A stretch of 46,183 nt of DNA, taken from NCBI RefSeq assembly GCF_001005295.1, contig NZ_LBMK01000001.1, forward strand, positions 382,735-428,917, given 5' to 3'. This document shows positions 33,779-41,616 of this stretch, in pieces. A program made the position numbers and the translations under genes. The DNA is from Streptomyces yangpuensis. GTDB lineage: Bacteria; Actinomycetota; Actinomycetes; Streptomycetales; Streptomycetaceae. Position 1 is the stretch's first letter. Every line of letters starts with the position of its first letter. The notes below the pieces were generated by a model. That model did no database searches and was not told the origin of the DNA. It saw only the letters and a list, made by a program, of their open reading frames with translations.

Positions 33779-34516
33779 ATGGAGGCCGCGTTGATCATCT
33801 TCGCGCTGATGTTGCTGATGGTCGTGGGCCTCGGCGCGTACCTCACGGTCAAGGCGGTGGGCGCGGCCAAGAGAGGCGTCGAGCGCACCGTCGTACAGGC
33901 GCGGCGCACGGTGGAGGACACCACGCTGCGGGCCAAGAGCTTCGGCCAGGTCGGAGTGGCGGGCGCGCTGGCCCAGCTACGGCTCGACCTGCGGACGTCG
34001 ATGCGCGCCACCCAGCAGGCGCTGGCGGACGGGGCCCGGACGGATGCCTCGCTGCGGGAGTCCCTCACGCTGTTCGAGCGGCTGAGTGCCCACGGGCACG
34101 ATCTCGACGGCGAGCTGAAGCGACTGGAGCAGGAGCCCGACAAGCAGCGCACGGCACAGCTCCTGCCGGACCTGCGGGAGCGCGCGCGCCAGATCATCGA
34201 GGCGGCGGACTCGCTGCGGTGGGCCGCCCGCGACCGGGCCCGGCGCTTCGCGGAGGACGAGCTGTCGCTGCTGTCGGAGCAGATCGAGATGGAGTCGGGC
34301 GCGCTGCGCGACTGGTCCCGGGAACCGGTGGACCACCTGGCGGCGGCGGCCGCCGAATGGGACGCGGCCCAGACCTCGCCGAGCCAGTCCCCGACCCCGA
34401 CCCCGGAACCGGCCCCGAAGCCGGCGTCCACGCCTGCGCCGGCGGCCCTGAACCCGCCGACCCCGACGGTGCAGTACCCCTGGCAGAAGGCCCCCCGCCC
34501 GGAGAGCGCGGGCTGA
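33779..34516 (+). CDS. Membrane-anchored coiled-coil protein of unknown function
   Basis: A 245-residue protein. One N-terminal membrane helix (residues 3-24, AALIIFALMLLMVVGLGAYLTV) is followed by a long, almost uninterrupted charged helical region (28-195) with many Arg, Glu, Leu and Ala residues and heptad-like spacing, and then a Pro/Thr/Ala-rich disordered tail (about 200-245). No enzyme motif is visible. The architecture suits a membrane-tethered scaffold, somewhat like DivIVA/YtxH-type envelope proteins, but I do not recognise the family. I chose ATG 33779 because the membrane helix starts there and a -10 box TACCTT (33736-33741) lies about 38 nt upstream. REP-like repeats follow. Confidence 0.78.
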   Translation: MEAALIIFALMLLMVVGLGAYLTVKAVGAAKRGVERTVVQARRTVEDTTLRAKSFGQVGVAGALAQLRLDLRTSMRATQQALADGARTDASLRESLTLFERLSAHGHDLDGELKRLEQEPDKQRTAQLLPDLRERARQIIEAADSLRWAARDRARRFAEDELSLLSEQIEMESGALRDWSREPVDHLAAAAAEWDAAQTSPSQSPTPTPEPAPKPASTPAPAALNPPTPTVQYPWQKAPRPESAG

Positions 34517-34547
34517 CGCGCGGCGCAGCCGGGTACGGGCCCGGGAC

Positions 34548-34622
34548 GGGGTCCGGGGGGCGGAGCCCCTCAGGGGCGTCCCGGGCCTGGCCCCGGGAGC
34601 GGGGTCCTGGGGCGGAGCCCCT
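34548..34622. repeat. Two tandem REP-like repeats, copies 2 and 3
   Basis: Copies at 34548-34569 and 34601-34622 share GGGGTCC, a G-rich centre and GGAGCCCCT with each other and with 21491-21520. They lie in the 279-nt gap between the coiled-coil gene and degV, which otherwise holds only GC-rich sequence and the degV promoter at its end. Confidence 0.7.
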
Positions 34623-34782
34623 GGCTTCGGGAAGGGGCGGGGTGGGGGAGAGCCCCGCAGCGCTCCCGGCGCCGACCGCCCGCCACGTGCTCCGTAGGCT
34701 CTGCTCACCCCGGCGGGAGCCGAGTGGGGCCCGCTCACGCCCCCGGGAAGGGCCCCGGCTGCCGTCGCGGCCCCGCGAGCGG

Positions 34783-34795
34783 TAACCTCCGCCTC
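34783..34795 (+). promoter_or_regulatory. -10 box of a leaderless degV promoter
   Basis: TAACCT at 34783-34788 is 7 nt before ATG 34796 and there is no Shine-Dalgarno sequence. It decides the start, since the frame is open further upstream. Confidence 0.6.
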
Positions 34796-35641
34796 ATGTC
34801 CCGCCATGTCGCCATCGTCACCGATTCCACGGCCTACCTGCCCCGACCGGCCATGGCACGGCACGGAATCACCTCCGTCCCGCTCACCGTGGTGCTCGGC
34901 GGCGAGGCGCTCGAAGAAGGCACGGAGATCTCGGCACGCAGCCTGGCCCTCGCCCTGCAGAAGCGCCGCTCGGTCACCACGTCCCGCCCCAGCCCGGAGG
35001 AGTTCGTCCGGGCCTACCGGGCCGCCGCCGACGCCGGGGCGACCGGCATCGTCAGCCTGCACCTGTCCGCCGAGTTCTCCGGGACCTACGACGCCGCCGT
35101 GGTGGCCGCCAGGACCGCGCCCGTACCCGTACGCGTCGTGGACACCGGCATGGTCGCGATGGCCCTCGGGTTCTGCGCGCTCGCCGCGGCCGAGGCCGCG
35201 GAGGCCGGCGGCTCGGTGGACGAGGCCGTGGCGGCGGCCGAGAAGCGGGCGGCGGACATGGCCGCCTACTTCTACGTCGACACCCTCGACTACCTGCGCC
35301 GCGGCGGCCGGATCGGGGCCGCGCAGGCCCTGCTCGGTTCGGCCCTGGCGGTGAAGCCGCTGCTGACCCTGGACGGCGGGCGGATCGAGATGCTGGAGAA
35401 GGTGCGTACGGCCTCCAAGGCCATCGCCCGCCTGGAGGAGCTGGCGGTCGAGCGTGCCGGCTCGGCCGATGTGGACGTGGCGGTGCACCACCTCGCGGCA
35501 CCGGAGCGGGCCGAGAAGCTAGCGGAGCGGCTCCGCGAGCGGATCCCCGGCCTGGTCGAGCTGCACGTCAGCGAGGTCGGCGCGGTGATCGGCGCGCACA
35601 CCGGGCCGGGGCTTCTGGCGGCGGTCGTCTCGCCCCGCTGA
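34796..35641 (+). CDS. DegV family fatty-acid-binding protein
   Basis: A 281-residue protein of the DegV/FakB family. The N-terminus HVAIVTDSTAYLP is the diagnostic segment, followed by VPLTVVLGGE, the TSRPSPEEF block, SLHLSAEFSGTY, VVDTGMVAMALGF, the DTLDYLRRGGRIGAAQALLG block and a C-terminus ending GAHTGPGLLAAVV. These proteins bind one fatty acid between two lobes; in Firmicutes they present it to the kinase FakA for phosphorylation. No FakA-like gene is in this window. ATG 34796 is chosen over upstream in-frame codons because TAACCT lies 7 nt before it and homology begins there. It lies upstream of comEA with 98 nt between them. Confidence 0.93.
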   Translation: MSRHVAIVTDSTAYLPRPAMARHGITSVPLTVVLGGEALEEGTEISARSLALALQKRRSVTTSRPSPEEFVRAYRAAADAGATGIVSLHLSAEFSGTYDAAVVAARTAPVPVRVVDTGMVAMALGFCALAAAEAAEAGGSVDEAVAAAEKRAADMAAYFYVDTLDYLRRGGRIGAAQALLGSALAVKPLLTLDGGRIEMLEKVRTASKAIARLEELAVERAGSADVDVAVHHLAAPERAEKLAERLRERIPGLVELHVSEVGAVIGAHTGPGLLAAVVSPR

Positions 35642-35727
35642 TCACCGGAACGAGTGGCCCGGTTATCCACAACGGGGCGGATATCCACCGGAATTGAAGG
35701 GTCCGCGCAGCGGTCGGGATCTGCCCC

Positions 35728-35739
35728 TACCGTCGTGCC
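35728..35739 (+). promoter_or_regulatory. -10 box of a leaderless comEA promoter
   Basis: TACCGT at 35728-35733 is 6 nt before the comEA ATG, with no Shine-Dalgarno sequence. A TTATCCAC-type 9-mer-like stretch (35663-35672) lies upstream but is isolated. Confidence 0.5.
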
Positions 35740-36723
35740 ATGACTCTCCGAACGCGTCCTTTCCGTCCTTCCCGTACCTTCCGTCCGTCGGGCGCCACCA
35801 GCGGCCCGGGCCGCTCCCGCCTCTCCGACAGCCGTCTGCGCCACGGCGGTGGCCCCGGCAGGCGCCGCCACGGTCTCCGGGCCGCGCCTCCGCCTTCGCC
35901 TCCGTATCCCGGTCCGGGTCCCGCTCCCGGTCCGTATTCCGATCCGGGGGCGGAAGCGGTGCGGCGCAGGGCCGAAGCGCTGCTCGGTGGTGGCCCGCCG
36001 CAGCAACCGCCGCCGGCCGCGGCGGATCCCCCGGCACCGCCCGGCGAAGCGGCCGGAGCACTGCCCGCCGAGAGGGCGCGCAGGCTGGCGGTGCGGGAGC
36101 GGCTGCCGCTGTGGCTGCAGGCCCGGTGTGCGGTGGAGCCGCGCACGGTGGCCGCGGTCGGGGTGGTGCTGGTCGTCGCCGTGGGCCTGGCCGGGCAGCA
36201 GTACTGGTCGGCCAGGCCGCAGGAGGTGACCGCCCCGGCGGTGCTGCCGGCGGGGGCCACCGCTTCGGCGGCGACACCGGCCGCGGCGGGCGGCGGCGCG
36301 GGGCCCGAGCGGATCGTCGTCGACGTCGGCGGCAAGGTCCGGGATCCGGGAGTGCGGCGGCTGCCGGCCGGTTCCCGGGTCGAGGACGCGCTGGCCGCGG
36401 CCGGGGGAGTGCGTCCGGGCACGGACACCACCGGGCTGAACCGGGCCCGGGTGCTGGTGGACGGCGAGCAGGTACTGGTGGGGGTGACGGCGCAGCCGCA
36501 GCCGGGAGCGGGCGCGGGCGGGACGGCCGCCGGGCCGCTCAGCCTGGGCTCGGCCACCGTCGAGCAGCTGGACGGCCTGCCGGGGGTGGGTCCCGTCCTC
36601 GCCCAGCACATCGTGGACTTCCGCACCGCCCGCGGCGGCTTCCGTTCCGTGGAGGATCTCCGCCAGGTCAACGGCATCGGTGAGCGGCGCTTCGCCGACC
36701 TGCGCAAGCTGGTGCGGCCGTGA
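35740..36723 (+). CDS. comEA: ComEA family DNA-binding protein
   Basis: A 327-residue membrane-anchored protein. Residues 1-125 are basic, then Pro/Gly-rich, and cytoplasmic. One membrane helix spans about 136-155 (TVAAVGVVLVVAVGLAG). Outside lie an SLBB domain (about 190-255, VVDVGGKVRDPGVRRLPAGSRVEDAL in pieces) and a C-terminal double helix-hairpin-helix DNA-binding domain (about 265-327, LDGLPGVGPVLAQHIVDF and VNGIGERRFADL). ComEA binds incoming double-stranded DNA at the cell surface in naturally competent bacteria. The stop overlaps the comEC start by 4 nt (GTGA), so the pair is coupled. Natural transformation is not established for most streptomycetes, so the present role is uncertain. 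The basic N-terminal extension is longer than in Bacillus ComEA. Confidence 0.9.
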   Translation: MTLRTRPFRPSRTFRPSGATSGPGRSRLSDSRLRHGGGPGRRRHGLRAAPPPSPPYPGPGPAPGPYSDPGAEAVRRRAEALLGGGPPQQPPPAAADPPAPPGEAAGALPAERARRLAVRERLPLWLQARCAVEPRTVAAVGVVLVVAVGLAGQQYWSARPQEVTAPAVLPAGATASAATPAAAGGGAGPERIVVDVGGKVRDPGVRRLPAGSRVEDALAAAGGVRPGTDTTGLNRARVLVDGEQVLVGVTAQPQPGAGAGGTAAGPLSLGSATVEQLDGLPGVGPVLAQHIVDFRTARGGFRSVEDLRQVNGIGERRFADLRKLVRP

Positions 36724-39700
36724 GCCGCCCGGAGGGGGCGGGCGGCCCGGCGGATCTGCGTCTGGCGGTGCCGGCCCTGGCCGCCTGGGCGGCGGCCGCC
36801 CTGGCCCTCGACGCACCCGTCGGGCGCACCGCCCTCGGCGTGGGCCTGGCGGCGGTCTGCGCGGGGCTCCTGCTGCTGGTCCAGGGACGCCGCCCGGGGG
36901 GCCTGTGGAGGGTCGCTCCGGCCGCGGCGGCGGCCCTGCTGTGCGCGGCCGCCGGAGCCGGTGTCGCGGGGCTCCAGCTGGCCGAGGCGCGGGCCGGGCC
37001 GGTCGCCGGGCTGGCACGGCAGCACGCCAGGGTCCTCGCGGAGCTCACCGTCGATTCCGACCCCAGGACCGCGCGGGGCGGGAGCGGGCCGCCGGTGGTG
37101 GTGCTGGACGCGGTGGTGACCCGGGTGACCGGGCCCGACGGGGTGAGCACCCGGGTCGAGACCCCGGTGCGGGTGCTGGCCGCTCACACGGGATGGGCCG
37201 GGCTCCTGCCCTCCACCCGCGTGGCGGTGGTCGCCCGGCTGGCCCCGGCGGGGGACGGGGATCGGGCCGTGGCGCTGCTCCGCCCCGGCGGTGACACGCC
37301 GCCTGGGGTGACCGGCGGTCCGGACGCCGCCCAGCGGCTGGCGGGGCGGCTTCGGGCCGGGCTGCGCGGGGCCACCGCGGGGCTCGCACCGGATGCGCGG
37401 GCCCTGCTGCCGGGACTGGTCGTCGGGGACACCTCCAGGGTTCCGCCCGACCTGCACGAGGCATTCCGGGCCACCGATCTGCTGCACCTGCTGGCCGTCT
37501 CCGGGTCGAATCTGACCGTGGTGCTGTTCCTGCTCATCGGGCCCCCGGCGCGCGCCCAGCAGGCGGAGCGGCGCGGGCTGGCGCCCCGGCTCGGACTTTC
37601 GCTGCGGGCGACCGCCCTGTGCGGGGCGGCGCTGACGCTGGCGTTCGTGGTGGTATGCCGGCCGGAGCCGAGCGTGCTGCGGGCAGCGGCCTGCGGGGCG
37701 GTCACCCTGCTGGCCATCGCCACCGGCCGGCGCAGATCCCTGATCCCCGCGCTGGGGGCCGCGGTGCTGCTGCTGGTGCTCTTCGATCCGTGGCTGGCCC
37801 GCAGTTACGGCTTCCTGCTCTCGGTCCTGGCCACCGGGGCGCTGCTGACGCTCGCCCCCCGGTGGAGCGAGGCGCTGCGGCGGCGCGGGATGGGTCCCCG
37901 GCTCGCCGATGCCGTGGGCGCCGCCGCTGCCGCTCAGGCGGTGTGCGCGCCGGTGGTCGCCGTGCTCGCGGCCCGGGTCAGCCTGGTGGCGGTGCCCTGC
38001 AACCTGCTGGCCGAGCTGGCCGCCGGGCCGGCGACCGTCCTCGGCTTCGCCGCGCTGGCGGCGGCCCCGCTGTCGATGCCCGTCGCGGAGGTGCTCGCCC
38101 GGTGCGCGGGGGTGCCCGCGGGGTGGATCGCGGCCGTCGCACGGGCCGGGGCCGGGTTTCCCGGCGCGGAGCTGTCCTGGCCGGGCGGGCTCGCCGGCGG
38201 GCTGCTGCTGGCCGCGGTCACCCTGGCGGTCGTCGTCCTCGGTGCCCGGTGGGGGCGGCGGCGGTGGCTTTGCTGCGTGCTGGCGGTGCTGCTGCTCCTC
38301 GCCGTGCTGCGGCCGCCGCAGCTCACCCGTACGCTCACCGGCTGGCCTCCGCCCGACTGGAGCTACGTCCAGTGCGCCGTGGGACAGGGGGACGCGGCCG
38401 TCCTCTCCACCGGGCCGGGGGAGGCGCTGGTGGTGGACACCGGCCCGGATCCCGGGCCGGTGGACGAGTGCCTGCGCGAGCTGGGGGTGCACCGGGTGCC
38501 GATGCTCCTGCTGACGCACTTCCACGCCGACCACGTGGGAGGCTTGCAGGGCGTCCTGCGAGGCCGTTCGGTGGGGCTGATCCAGGCCTCCGTGCTGGAA
38601 GAGCCCTCCGGGCAGGCCGAGTTCGTCCGCCGGACCGCGGCAGCCGCCGGGGTACCGGTCGTACGGGCCGTGCAGGGGGAGCGGCGCCGTGCCGGCCCCT
38701 TCGAATGGCAGGTGCTGTGGCCGCCACCGGCCGGGTCGTACTTCGAAGGGCCCAACGATGCGAGCGTCGTGCTGCTGGTGCGCGGCGCGGGGCTGACCCT
38801 GCTCCTGCTCGGCGATCTCGAACCGGCCTCGCAGGAAGCGCTTCTGAGGGAGCATCCGCAGCTCGGTCCGGTCGATGTCCTCAAGGTCGCCCACCACGGC
38901 TCGGCGCACCAGGATCCCGGGCTGCACGAACGGGTCCGGCCGCGCCTCGCGATTGTTCCCGTCGGTACAAAAAACCGCTACGGGCACCCCGCGCCGGGTA
39001 CGCTCGCCCGCCTGCGGGCCGTGGGTGCGACGGTGCTGCGCACCGACACCGACGGTTCGATCGCGGTCGGTGGAACCGGTGTTCGGCTGCGTGCGTTTCC
39101 AGCCAGGGGACGGCGCATTCGACGCGGGCATACCGGGCGTGACCGCTCTGTTTGCCCACAACCCGACAGCATGATCGAATGCCTCTTCGCCAGAACGGTC
39201 CAAGTCCACACTGCACGGGGGTGCACACGTCATGTTCGGTCGTCGACGGGGGATGGAGTCGGCCGGAAGTTCCAGCCCGCACACATCCGCGACACTGACG
39301 CTGCCGCCGACGGCGCGTCTGCTCAGCTGCCGCGTCCTCGACACGGTCCACCGGCCCATCCGGCAGGCCGCGTTCGAGGTCACGGATCCGATCGGCCGCC
39401 GGATCGTCAGCGGCGAGACCGATCCGTTCGGCGGCTTCACGGCCGCCGTACCGGAGGGGGAGTACCGGCTCTCCGTCACCGCCGAGGGGTACACGCCCTT
39501 CCACGGGGTCACGCTCGTGGGAGATCCGGCACAGCCCGGCACGGGGGAGATCATCCTCGACGCGGTGGAGCCGCCGGTGCTGCCGCAGCCCGGCCACTGG
39601 GAGATCGACCCGGCGCATTCGTCCATCGGTTTCACGGCCCGGCACATCGGCATGGCCCGGATCAACGGACGGTTCAACACGTTCGCCGGGGCGGTGCGGA

Positions 39701-40634
39701 TAGCCGACCGCATGGAGGAGTCCTCCATGCACGTGATCATCGACGCGGCGAGCATCGACACCGGGCTGCGGCTGCGCGACGACCACCTGCGGTCGGGGGA
39801 CTTCCTGGACGCGGCCCGCCACCCCACGGTGGAGTTCTACAGCGAACGGTTCATGCACCGCACCGGCAGCCGCTGGGCCGTCGCGGGCGCACTGACGCTC
39901 CACGGGGTGAGCCGGTCCGTCACGCTGGACACCCAGTACCTGGGCCTCGGAACGGGCATGGAGGGCGAGGTGCGGGCGGCCTGCCGGGCCACCGCCGAAC
40001 TGCACCGCGAGGACTTCACCCTCAACTGGCAGTCGATGCTGGCGCACGGGATCGCCGCGATCGGTTCGAGCGTGGACGTGACGCTGGACGTCCAGATCGT
40101 GCACAAGGCCTGACCCCGGCGGGGCTCAGGGGGCCTCCAGCCAGCCTTCGTACTCGGCGGCGAGGCCGTCCAGCGCGGTGGCGTCGAGCCGGTCCTTCGG
40201 ATCCTCGACGACGACCAGCCACTGGGCGTCCTCGGCGTCGTCCTCGCCGGCCAGCGCGTCGCGGACCAACTGCGGTTCCTCCGGGAGGCCGAAGCGGTCC
40301 ACGGCTTCCTGCGCCACCTCCTCGGCGGCGTCGCGGTCGGGCAGGACGAGTACATGTCGCACGTTCACCCGGCCATTGTCGGACACCCGGTGGAGGGGGA
40401 CGGGGCGCGGGTGGCTGTCAGTGCGGCGTGGGATGCTGGAGGCGATGGCCACCAGGAAGAATTCCACCGACGATCCGCTTGCCCCGATCACCCTCGCGGT
40501 GGGGCAGGAGGAGCTGCTGCTCGACCGCGCCGTGCGGGAGGTGGTGGCGGCCGCCCGTGCCGCCGACGCCGACACCGACGTCCGCGACCTCACCTCCGAC
40601 CAGCTCCAGCCCGGCACGCTCGCCGAGCTGGTGA
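36720..40634 (+). CDS. comEC: ComEC/Rec2 DNA-uptake channel with anomalous stop-less C-terminus
   Basis: The literal frame is 1304 residues, but ComEC similarity ends near residue 780 (about nt 39062). Residues 1-230 hold N-terminal membrane helices and a DUF4131-like segment. Residues 240-510 are the competence domain with many helices (LLHLLAVSGSNLTVVLF). Residues 540-780 are the metallo-beta-lactamase-like domain with H600-F-H602-A-D604-H605 (LTHFHADHVGG), VLKVAHHGS, NRYGHP and TDTDGS. ComEC carries single-stranded DNA across the membrane. After TDTDGSI the frame lacks any stop up to 40634. It runs through the whole yceI gene and an antisense small gene, and into holA, with poor third-position GC just after the conserved end. 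Stops in the other frames are at 39142 and 39174, so a lost stop or one-base indel near 39065-39140 is likely. GTG 36720 overlaps comEA. Confidence 0.8.
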   Translation: MSRPEGAGGPADLRLAVPALAAWAAAALALDAPVGRTALGVGLAAVCAGLLLLVQGRRPGGLWRVAPAAAAALLCAAAGAGVAGLQLAEARAGPVAGLARQHARVLAELTVDSDPRTARGGSGPPVVVLDAVVTRVTGPDGVSTRVETPVRVLAAHTGWAGLLPSTRVAVVARLAPAGDGDRAVALLRPGGDTPPGVTGGPDAAQRLAGRLRAGLRGATAGLAPDARALLPGLVVGDTSRVPPDLHEAFRATDLLHLLAVSGSNLTVVLFLLIGPPARAQQAERRGLAPRLGLSLRATALCGAALTLAFVVVCRPEPSVLRAAACGAVTLLAIATGRRRSLIPALGAAVLLLVLFDPWLARSYGFLLSVLATGALLTLAPRWSEALRRRGMGPRLADAVGAAAAAQAVCAPVVAVLAARVSLVAVPCNLLAELAAGPATVLGFAALAAAPLSMPVAEVLARCAGVPAGWIAAVARAGAGFPGAELSWPGGLAGGLLLAAVTLAVVVLGARWGRRRWLCCVLAVLLLLAVLRPPQLTRTLTGWPPPDWSYVQCAVGQGDAAVLSTGPGEALVVDTGPDPGPVDECLRELGVHRVPMLLLTHFHADHVGGLQGVLRGRSVGLIQASVLEEPSGQAEFVRRTAAAAGVPVVRAVQGERRRAGPFEWQVLWPPPAGSYFEGPNDASVVLLVRGAGLTLLLLGDLEPASQEALLREHPQLGPVDVLKVAHHGSAHQDPGLHERVRPRLAIVPVGTKNRYGHPAPGTLARLRAVGATVLRTDTDGSIAVGGTGVRLRAFPARGRRIRRGHTGRDRSVCPQPDSMIECLFARTVQVHTARGCTRHVRSSTGDGVGRKFQPAHIRDTDAAADGASAQLPRPRHGPPAHPAGRVRGHGSDRPPDRQRRDRSVRRLHGRRTGGGVPALRHRRGVHALPRGHARGRSGTARHGGDHPRRGGAAGAAAARPLGDRPGAFVHRFHGPAHRHGPDQRTVQHVRRGGADSRPHGGVLHARDHRRGEHRHRAAAARRPPAVGGLPGRGPPPHGGVLQRTVHAPHRQPLGRRGRTDAPRGEPVRHAGHPVPGPRNGHGGRGAGGLPGHRRTAPRGLHPQLAVDAGARDRRDRFERGRDAGRPDRAQGLTPAGLRGPPASLRTRRRGRPARWRRAGPSDPRRRPATGRPRRRPRRPARRGPTAVPPGGRSGPRLPAPPPRRRRGRAGRVHVARSPGHCRTPGGGGRGAGGCQCGVGCWRRWPPGRIPPTIRLPRSPSRWGRRSCCSTAPCGRWWRPPVPPTPTPTSATSPPTSSSPARSPSW
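39232..40113 (+). CDS. YceI family protein with N-terminal carboxypeptidase-regulatory-like domain
   Basis: A 293-residue protein. Residues about 25-110 resemble the carboxypeptidase-regulatory/transthyretin-like fold (VLDTVHRPIRQAAFEVTDPIGRR, TDPFGGFTAAVPEGEYRLSVTAEGYTPF in pieces). Residues 118-293 are the YceI lipocalin-like domain: HWEIDPAHSSIGFTARHIGMARINGRF, SIDTGLRLRDDHLRS, FLDAARHPTVEFYS and the closing DVTLDVQIVHKA. YceI proteins bind polyprenoid or other lipids in a beta-barrel. No signal peptide is seen, unlike in many Gram-negative members, so it should be cytosolic. The ATG has GGGGGTGCACACGTC upstream (weak RBS). The whole gene lies inside the stop-less comEC frame, in another frame; codon use and motifs show that this is the real coding frame. 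Confidence 0.9.
   Translation: MFGRRRGMESAGSSSPHTSATLTLPPTARLLSCRVLDTVHRPIRQAAFEVTDPIGRRIVSGETDPFGGFTAAVPEGEYRLSVTAEGYTPFHGVTLVGDPAQPGTGEIILDAVEPPVLPQPGHWEIDPAHSSIGFTARHIGMARINGRFNTFAGAVRIADRMEESSMHVIIDAASIDTGLRLRDDHLRSGDFLDAARHPTVEFYSERFMHRTGSRWAVAGALTLHGVSRSVTLDTQYLGLGTGMEGEVRAACRATAELHREDFTLNWQSMLAHGIAAIGSSVDVTLDVQIVHKA
40126..40368 (-). CDS. Small acidic conserved hypothetical protein
   Basis: An 80-residue soluble acidic protein beginning MNVRHVLVLPDRDAAEEVAQE and ending LAAEYEGWLEAP, with a central DALAGEDDAEDAQWLVVV stretch. The predicted fold is a small alpha/beta unit with a ferredoxin-like pattern (strand-helix-strand-strand-helix). I recall similar short proteins next to holA in other streptomycetes, where they are called hypothetical; no function is known to me. 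Start GTG 40368 is chosen; the frame stays open upstream to 40716, but that is antisense to holA. It is divergent from holA with 76 nt between them and ends 12 nt from the end of yceI. Confidence 0.7.
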   Translation of the reverse strand: MNVRHVLVLPDRDAAEEVAQEAVDRFGLPEEPQLVRDALAGEDDAEDAQWLVVVEDPKDRLDATALDGLAAEYEGWLEAP

Positions 40635-41437
40635 GCCCCTCGCTCTTCTCCGAACGCAAGGTGCTGGTCGTACGCAACGCCCAGGACCTGTCCGCCGACA
40701 CGGTCAAGGAGGTCAAGGCCTACCTCGCCGCTCCCTACGAGGAGATCGCGCTGGTCCTCCTCCACGCGGGCGGCGTCAAGGGCAAGGGCCTGCTGGACGC
40801 GGCGCGCAAGGCGGGCGCCCGGGAGATCGCCTGCCCGAAGATGACGAAGGCCGCGGACCGGCTCGCATTCGTCCGGGGCGAGTTCCGCACGCTGGGCCGG
40901 TCGGCGACCCCGGAAGCGTGCCAGACCCTGGTCGACGCGATCGGCAGCGACCTGCGGGAGCTGGCGAGCGCCGCGGCGCAGCTGTGCGCGGACGTCGAGG
41001 GAACCATCGACGAGGCCGTCGTCGGCCGCTACTACACGGGCCGGGCCGAGGCCTCCAGCTTCACGGTCGCCGACCGGGCGGTCGAGGGGCGCGCGGCGGA
41101 GGCCCTGGAGGCCCTGCGCTGGTCCCTGGCCACAGGGGTGGCCCCGGTCCTGATCACCAGTGCCCTGGCGCAGGCGGTCCGGGCGATCGGCAAGCTGGCC
41201 TCCGCCCCGCGCGGCGCCCGGCCCGGGGACCTCGCCCGGGACCTCGGCATGCCCCCGTGGAAGATCGACCGGGTCCGCCAGCAGATGCGGGGCTGGTCGG
41301 CGGACGGCGTCGCGGACGCGCTGCGCGCGGTGGCCGCCGCCGACGCGGGGGTCAAGGGCGGGGGCGACGATCCCGAGTACGCGCTGGAGAAGGCGGTCGT
41401 CGCGGTCGCCCGCGCCGCCCGCCCCCAGCGCCGCTGA
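40445..41437 (+). CDS. holA: DNA polymerase III subunit delta
   Basis: A 330-residue clamp-loader subunit of the HolA family. The N-terminal domain starts with PLAPITLAVGQEELLLDRAV and has VSPSLFSERKVLVVRNAQDL. The middle has LVLLHAGGVKGKGLLDAARKAGA in pieces, and the C-terminal domain has VDAIGSDLRELASAAAQL, the Y-T-G-R-A-E segment after VVGRYY and the PPWKIDRVRQQMRGW block. Delta opens the beta clamp in the replication clamp loader. I chose ATG 40445, with GGAGG close before it; ATG 40433 in frame is an alternative. Upstream frame overlaps the divergent small gene and is not coding. A bidirectional terminator separates it from the convergent rpsT. Confidence 0.93.
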   Translation: MATRKNSTDDPLAPITLAVGQEELLLDRAVREVVAAARAADADTDVRDLTSDQLQPGTLAELVSPSLFSERKVLVVRNAQDLSADTVKEVKAYLAAPYEEIALVLLHAGGVKGKGLLDAARKAGAREIACPKMTKAADRLAFVRGEFRTLGRSATPEACQTLVDAIGSDLRELASAAAQLCADVEGTIDEAVVGRYYTGRAEASSFTVADRAVEGRAAEALEALRWSLATGVAPVLITSALAQAVRAIGKLASAPRGARPGDLARDLGMPPWKIDRVRQQMRGWSADGVADALRAVAAADAGVKGGGDDPEYALEKAVVAVARAARPQRR

Positions 41438-41448
41438 TCCCGGCAACG

Positions 41449-41497
41449 CGAAGGCCCCGGTCGTCGTCCTGGGGAAGGACGGCGACCGGGGCCTTCG
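41449..41497. terminator. Bidirectional terminator between holA and rpsT
   Basis: A perfect 15-bp stem (41449-41463 with 41483-41497), with an inner GTCC/GGAC pairing, lies 12 nt after holA. The remaining 119 nt up to the rpsT stop show no gene. Confidence 0.85.
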
Positions 41498-41616
41498 GTC
41501 ACTGCTTGTGCGCCGCACCCGCGTGGCGAACGCTTCGTGTGCGGAGCGGGGTGCCGGTCAGGAGCGGGAGAGAGGGCCCGCTGGGTCCCTTCCGGCGATC
41601 ACATCGAGTGCGGAAC

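Noticed and set aside
38969..38975. In-frame A-AAA-AAC slippery heptamer in comEC (possible -1 frameshift)
   Set aside because: The zero frame keeps conserved ComEC residues (NRYGHP, TDTDGS) after this site, so a shift here would destroy them. The -1 frame gives Arg-rich filler and stops at 39142. I see it as chance, though A6 is unusual in this genome.
35727..39827. A 1366-residue open frame on the minus strand opposite comEA/comEC
   Set aside because: The plus strand carries clear SLBB, HhH, competence and metallo-beta-lactamase motifs. The minus frame is Pro/Arg/Gly/Ser-rich filler typical of high-GC antisense frames.
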